DNA of 9,035 bases from VAZQ01 sp036502925 (lineage in GTDB: Bacteria > Pseudomonadota > Alphaproteobacteria > Rhizobiales > Xanthobacteraceae): NCBI GenBank assembly GCA_036502925.1, contig DASXXS010000158.1, positions 1 to 9,035 of the forward strand. The letters are read 5' to 3'. Of the stretch, positions 6,747 to 9,035 are shown piece after piece. The translations under genes and the position numbers were made by a program. Numbering within the stretch: position 1 is the first letter of the stretch; each line of letters begins with the position of its first letter. The notes under the pieces are model-generated. The model did not search any database. It saw only the letters and a list, made by a program, of their open reading frames with translations, and was not told where the DNA came from.

Positions 6747-6755
6747 TAGTGACTA
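6747..6755 (+). repeat. Candidate left terminal repeat of the IS
   Basis: TAGTGACTA lies at the switch from GC-rich flank to AT-rich leader. A 12-base direct copy (AATAGTGACTAA) occurs at 6745-6756 and 8672-8683. Because the core is nearly palindromic, the two copies can equally be read as inverted ends or as a direct duplication. Confidence 0.45.
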
Positions 6756-6774
6756 AAAATAGATGGATTTCACC

Positions 6775-6810
6775 TTGTATTTGTGATGAGTTTGTGATGT
6801 ATAGTGTGAT
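6775..6810 (+). promoter_or_regulatory. Putative transposase promoter with three TGTGAT repeats
   Basis: TATAGT (6800-6805) resembles a -10 box and lies only 5 bases before the ATG at 6811, which would put the transcript start at or beside the start codon. TTGTAT (6775-6780) is a poor -35 at a long 19-base spacing. TGTGAT occurs three times (6782-6787, 6793-6798, 6805-6810), 11 and 12 bases apart, close to one helical turn. The repeats could bind the transposase or a host protein. Confidence 0.35.
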
Positions 6811-8676
6811 ATGTACATCCGCAAATCGATTCGCTCCTACAAGGGCAGGACCTACACCAATTACGTGCTGGTGGAATCGCTGCACACGCCGAAAGGACCG
6901 CGCCAGAAGACGATCTGCTCGCTCGGCGATCTCGGCGCGCGCTCGCGCGAGGAGTGGCTCAAGCTCGCCGGCAAGATCGAGGACGCGCTGGTCGGCCAGG
7001 GCGACCTGCTCGCGACCGATGATGCCGAGATCGCCGATATTGTTCGCCGGGTGAAGACACGGCGCACCCGGCACGACGCCAACCGGTCAGAGCCTGCGCC
7101 ATCATCATCACCACGAAGGCGCGGCGGCAGCGGCGCCTTGATCACGCTCGATCCGTCGCGGGTCGCAACCGAGCGCCATCGCGAGGCCGGTCCGGTCCAT
7201 GTCGGCCACCAGTTCTGGCAGCGCCTTGAGCTCGACCGCATCCTGAGCGACTGCGGCTTGTCGGCAACCACGCGACGGCTCGCCTGTGCGATGGTGCTCA
7301 ATCGCCTGATCGCGCCCGCCTCCGAACACGCCATGCCGGCCTGGCTGCGGCGCACCGCGCTCGGCGATCTTCTCGGCACCGACTTCGACGCGCTTGCGGA
7401 AGACCCGCTCTACGAGGTGCTCGACAAACTGCATCCGCATCGTGCCACCATCGAGGCGGCGCTCATCGAACGCGAGCGCAGCCTGTTCAATCTCGACGCC
7501 ACCATCTATCTCTACGATCTCACCTCGACCTATTTCGAGGGCCAGTGTGCCCGCAATGCCAAGGCCAAGCGCGGCTACGCGCGCGATCATCGGCCGGATT
7601 GCAAGCAGGTGGTGATCGCCCTCGTGGTCAATCGCGACGGCTTTCCGATCACCCACGAGGTGTTCGCCGGCAACACCCAGGATCGCACCACGCTCGCCAC
7701 CATGCTCGATCTCCTGGTCGAGCGCGCCGGCCTCAAGGAAGGCGCAACCGTGGTGGTCGACCGCGGCATGGCGTTTGACGACAACATCGCCGAGATCAAA
7801 CAACGCAAGCTCCACTACGTCGTTGCCAGCCGGCAACCCGAGCGCGACCGCTGGCTCGGCGACTTCGAGGACACCGACGGATTTGCCCCGGTGCTGCGCG
7901 CGCCTTCCCCGCTCAATCCGGGTCAGAAGAAGACCATGATCGAGGTCACCACCCGGCGCGATGGCGAACAGACTTACGTGCTGTGTCGCAGCGAGCAGCG
8001 CATCCCCAAGGATCGCGCCATCCGCACCAAGCAGGAAGGCCGCCTGCGTGCCGATATCGACAGCCTGGCGCGCCGCATCGCGCAGAGAAGGCTCGTCAAG
8101 GCCAACAAGATCGACCAGGCGATCGGACGATTGAAGGAGCGCTACCCGCGGGTCGCGCGCTACTTCGATCTCTCCTATGACCCGAACACCGCCACCTTCG
8201 CGGCACCGTTCAATGCCGACAAATACGCCAAGGCCGAACGGCTCGACGGCTGCTATCTGCTCAAGACCGATCGCACCGACCTCTCGGGCGACGAGCTCTG
8301 GCGCATCTACACCCTGCTCACCCGCGCCGAGAACGCCTTCCGCGACATGAAATCCCCGCTCGCCGCGCGACCGATCTTCCATCATACCGAGCGCCGCACC
8401 GAAGCCCACATCTTCCTTTGCGTGCTCGCCTACCATTTGCTGATCGCGATCGAGAAGACGCTCCTCGACCAGGCCATCCACACCTCGTGGCCGACCGTGC
8501 GCGACACCCTCAAGAGCCACCAGGTCTGCACCGTCGTGCTGCCAACCAACGAAGGCTCAACGCTACGCATCCGCAAAGCCGCAACCCCCGAACCAGGGGT
8601 CCAGGACCTCTACCGTTCCCTCGGCATCGCCCCGCAAATCATCACGCCCCAACACACCTGGACCCCAGCCCAATAG
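6811..8676 (+). CDS. IS1634-family DDE transposase
   Basis: This 621-residue protein is full length for the family. The typical N-terminus MYIRKSIRSYKGRTYTNYVL is followed by a DNA-binding N-terminal region, a Ser/Arg-rich linker (about 95-107) and the RNase H-like catalytic domain. The likely DDE triad is Asp236 in YDLTSTYFEG, Asp317 in VVDRGM, and Glu507 in RAENAFRDMKS, with the expected Lys seven residues on (Lys514). A large insertion lies between the second Asp and the Glu, as in IS4-superfamily enzymes. The start is well fixed: an in-frame TAG at 6802-6804 blocks any extension and there is no Shine-Dalgarno sequence, so the message may be leaderless. The stop codon TAG lies inside the right candidate terminal repeat. 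No frameshift or missing catalytic residue is visible, so the enzyme may be active. Confidence 0.95.
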   Translation: MYIRKSIRSYKGRTYTNYVLVESLHTPKGPRQKTICSLGDLGARSREEWLKLAGKIEDALVGQGDLLATDDAEIADIVRRVKTRRTRHDANRSEPAPSSSPRRRGGSGALITLDPSRVATERHREAGPVHVGHQFWQRLELDRILSDCGLSATTRRLACAMVLNRLIAPASEHAMPAWLRRTALGDLLGTDFDALAEDPLYEVLDKLHPHRATIEAALIERERSLFNLDATIYLYDLTSTYFEGQCARNAKAKRGYARDHRPDCKQVVIALVVNRDGFPITHEVFAGNTQDRTTLATMLDLLVERAGLKEGATVVVDRGMAFDDNIAEIKQRKLHYVVASRQPERDRWLGDFEDTDGFAPVLRAPSPLNPGQKKTMIEVTTRRDGEQTYVLCRSEQRIPKDRAIRTKQEGRLRADIDSLARRIAQRRLVKANKIDQAIGRLKERYPRVARYFDLSYDPNTATFAAPFNADKYAKAERLDGCYLLKTDRTDLSGDELWRIYTLLTRAENAFRDMKSPLAARPIFHHTERRTEAHIFLCVLAYHLLIAIEKTLLDQAIHTSWPTVRDTLKSHQVCTVVLPTNEGSTLRIRKAATPEPGVQDLYRSLGIAPQIITPQHTWTPAQ

Positions 8677-8682
8677 TGACTA
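8674..8682 (+). repeat. Candidate right terminal repeat of the IS, containing the transposase stop
   Basis: TAGTGACTA is the same 9-mer as at the left end. Its first three bases are the transposase stop codon, the tight packing expected of an IS end. It is followed by ACAAAA, close to the TCAAAA before the left copy. Confidence 0.45.
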
Positions 8683-8731
8683 ACAAAAGGCCTATCCCTT
8701 TGATACAAAAGGAATCTGCCTCGCCAAATCT

Positions 8732-8744
8732 GGAAGTTGGGCTA
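8732..8744 (-). repeat. Right arm of outer inverted repeat flanking the transposase
   Basis: GGAAGTTGGGCTA is the partner of 6634-6646 (12 of 13 as reverse complement). CTAATC occurs directly after it and again 9 bases on (8742-8747 and 8751-8756), just before the ribosome site of the next gene. It may be an IS end or an older repeat. Confidence 0.4.
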
Positions 8745-8767
8745 ATCGGACTAATCAAGGCGAGGAA

Positions 8768-9035
8768 ATGTGGCGCTCTTTGAAGATCACCTGGCTGATC
8801 GCGTGCCGGGTAATTGAAATCGCGATCGTTCTGTATGTGCTAAATGCTATCTCAGACCGAAACACGGCCCTAATCGTCGGAGTTCTCGGTCTCCTATACG
8901 CCACCATTCGGTCAATCGGATTGGGCCTGGCTATGGCAGCAGTGCAAATAGGGGCCGCTGTCGATCTTCAATTCTATCAATTGACGAGGCTATTGGACCC
9001 TGGCGGTGAGCCTGTAAAACCCGATCACGAACAAA
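8768..9035 (+). CDS. Small integral membrane protein of unknown function, 3' end outside window
   Basis: An open frame of 89 codons starts at ATG 8768 and has no stop before the window ends. AAGG (8757-8760) and GAGGA (8762-8766) give a plausible ribosome site. The start MWRSLKITWLIACRVIEIAI leads into a first membrane segment (about residues 7-28). A short polar turn with SDRNT (29-33) follows, then a long second hydrophobic stretch (about 34-65). The visible end is polar and Pro-rich (DPGGEPVKPDHEQ). I do not recognise a family. Base use is clearly less GC-rich than in the genes to the left, suggesting a different origin or accessory DNA. The coding call rests on the open frame, ribosome site and membrane pattern. 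Confidence 0.55.
   Translation, partial: MWRSLKITWLIACRVIEIAIVLYVLNAISDRNTALIVGVLGLLYATIRSIGLGLAMAAVQIGAAVDLQFYQLTRLLDPGGEPVKPDHEQ

Larger units (their letters stand above)
6747..8682 (+). mobile_element. IS1634-family insertion sequence (IS4 superfamily), apparently intact
   Basis: One full-length DDE transposase gene occupies nearly all of this stretch. Both candidate ends carry TAGTGACTA (6747-6755 and 8674-8682). It is palindromic except for the central base, so it reads as an 8-of-9 inverted repeat. Outside it are TCAAAA (6741-6746) and ACAAAA (8683-8688), a 5-of-6 match that could be a target duplication. The AT-rich leader starts right at the left end. The identity of the IS is well supported by the transposase; the exact borders are not, because the outer arms at 6634-6646 and 8732-8744 are a competing choice. 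Confidence 0.7.

Noticed and set aside
6782..6810. TGTGAT repeats as CRP/FNR binding sites
   Set aside because: All three are in the same orientation, with no inverted TCACA partner at the proper spacing.
5495..7054. Plus-strand frame of 519 codons spanning from the M24/decarboxylase-like gap into the transposase
   Set aside because: It crosses two real genes on different strands, an intergenic region and the IS end; no motif supports it.
7108..8520. Long minus-strand open frame (470 codons) opposite the transposase
   Set aside because: It is antisense to a clear transposase, shows no family motif and its composition follows from codon bias of the real gene.
8418..8783. Plus-strand frame of 121 codons at the end of the transposase
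   Set aside because: It lies mostly inside the transposase in another frame, is Arg/Pro-rich, and overlaps the better-supported membrane protein start.
1..9035. CRISPR arrays, tRNA or rRNA genes, phage genes
   Set aside because: I saw no regularly spaced repeats, no cloverleaf or rRNA-like stretches, and no structural phage proteins.

Overview
The window is GC-rich double-stranded bacterial DNA. Its protein types, the solitary Uma2 gene, an IS1634-type transposase and short palindromic intergenic repeats all fit an alphaproteobacterium, most likely Bradyrhizobium or a close relative. This is a judgement from sequence style, not from a search. Most long reading frames opposite or beside the genes are shadows caused by the high GC content.

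Layout. Positions 1-774 (+) hold the 3' part of a cyclase-family (PF04199) hydrolase. It ends tail to tail, with an 8-base overlap, against a Uma2-family PD-(D/E)XK nuclease gene (767-1369, -). A short divergent region with a 9-bp inverted repeat follows. Next is a thiamine-pyrophosphate enzyme of the acetolactate synthase/benzoylformate decarboxylase superfamily (1460-3148, +). A two-hairpin palindromic element separates it from a leftward three-gene block (6595 down to 3218). In transcription order that block encodes a 4,5-dihydroxyphthalate decarboxylase-like protein of the periplasmic-binding-protein fold, an M24 (creatinase/aminopeptidase P fold) protein, and a second, more divergent M24 protein. 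The two M24 genes are 4 bases apart. A compound palindromic sequence with two competing foldings lies between the first two genes.

The right third is an intact IS1634-family insertion sequence. Its transposase is 6811-8676 (+), with candidate ends at 6747-6755 and 8674-8682. A second pair of inverted arms (6634-6646 and 8732-8744) is an alternative pair of ends. Beyond it the DNA is visibly less GC-rich and starts a small membrane protein (8768 onward, +) that runs off the window.

How the genes may work together. Cyclase/amidohydrolase, TPP-dependent C-C lyase, decarboxylase-like protein and two non-canonical M24 hydrolases look like a small catabolic cluster for an organic acid, amide or cyclic imide-like compound. 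The substrate cannot be read from the sequence. The most unusual point is that both M24 proteins have lost most of the usual metal ligands while keeping the fold signature. They may form a metal-independent, creatinase-like pair. The Uma2 gene and the IS look like later arrivals.
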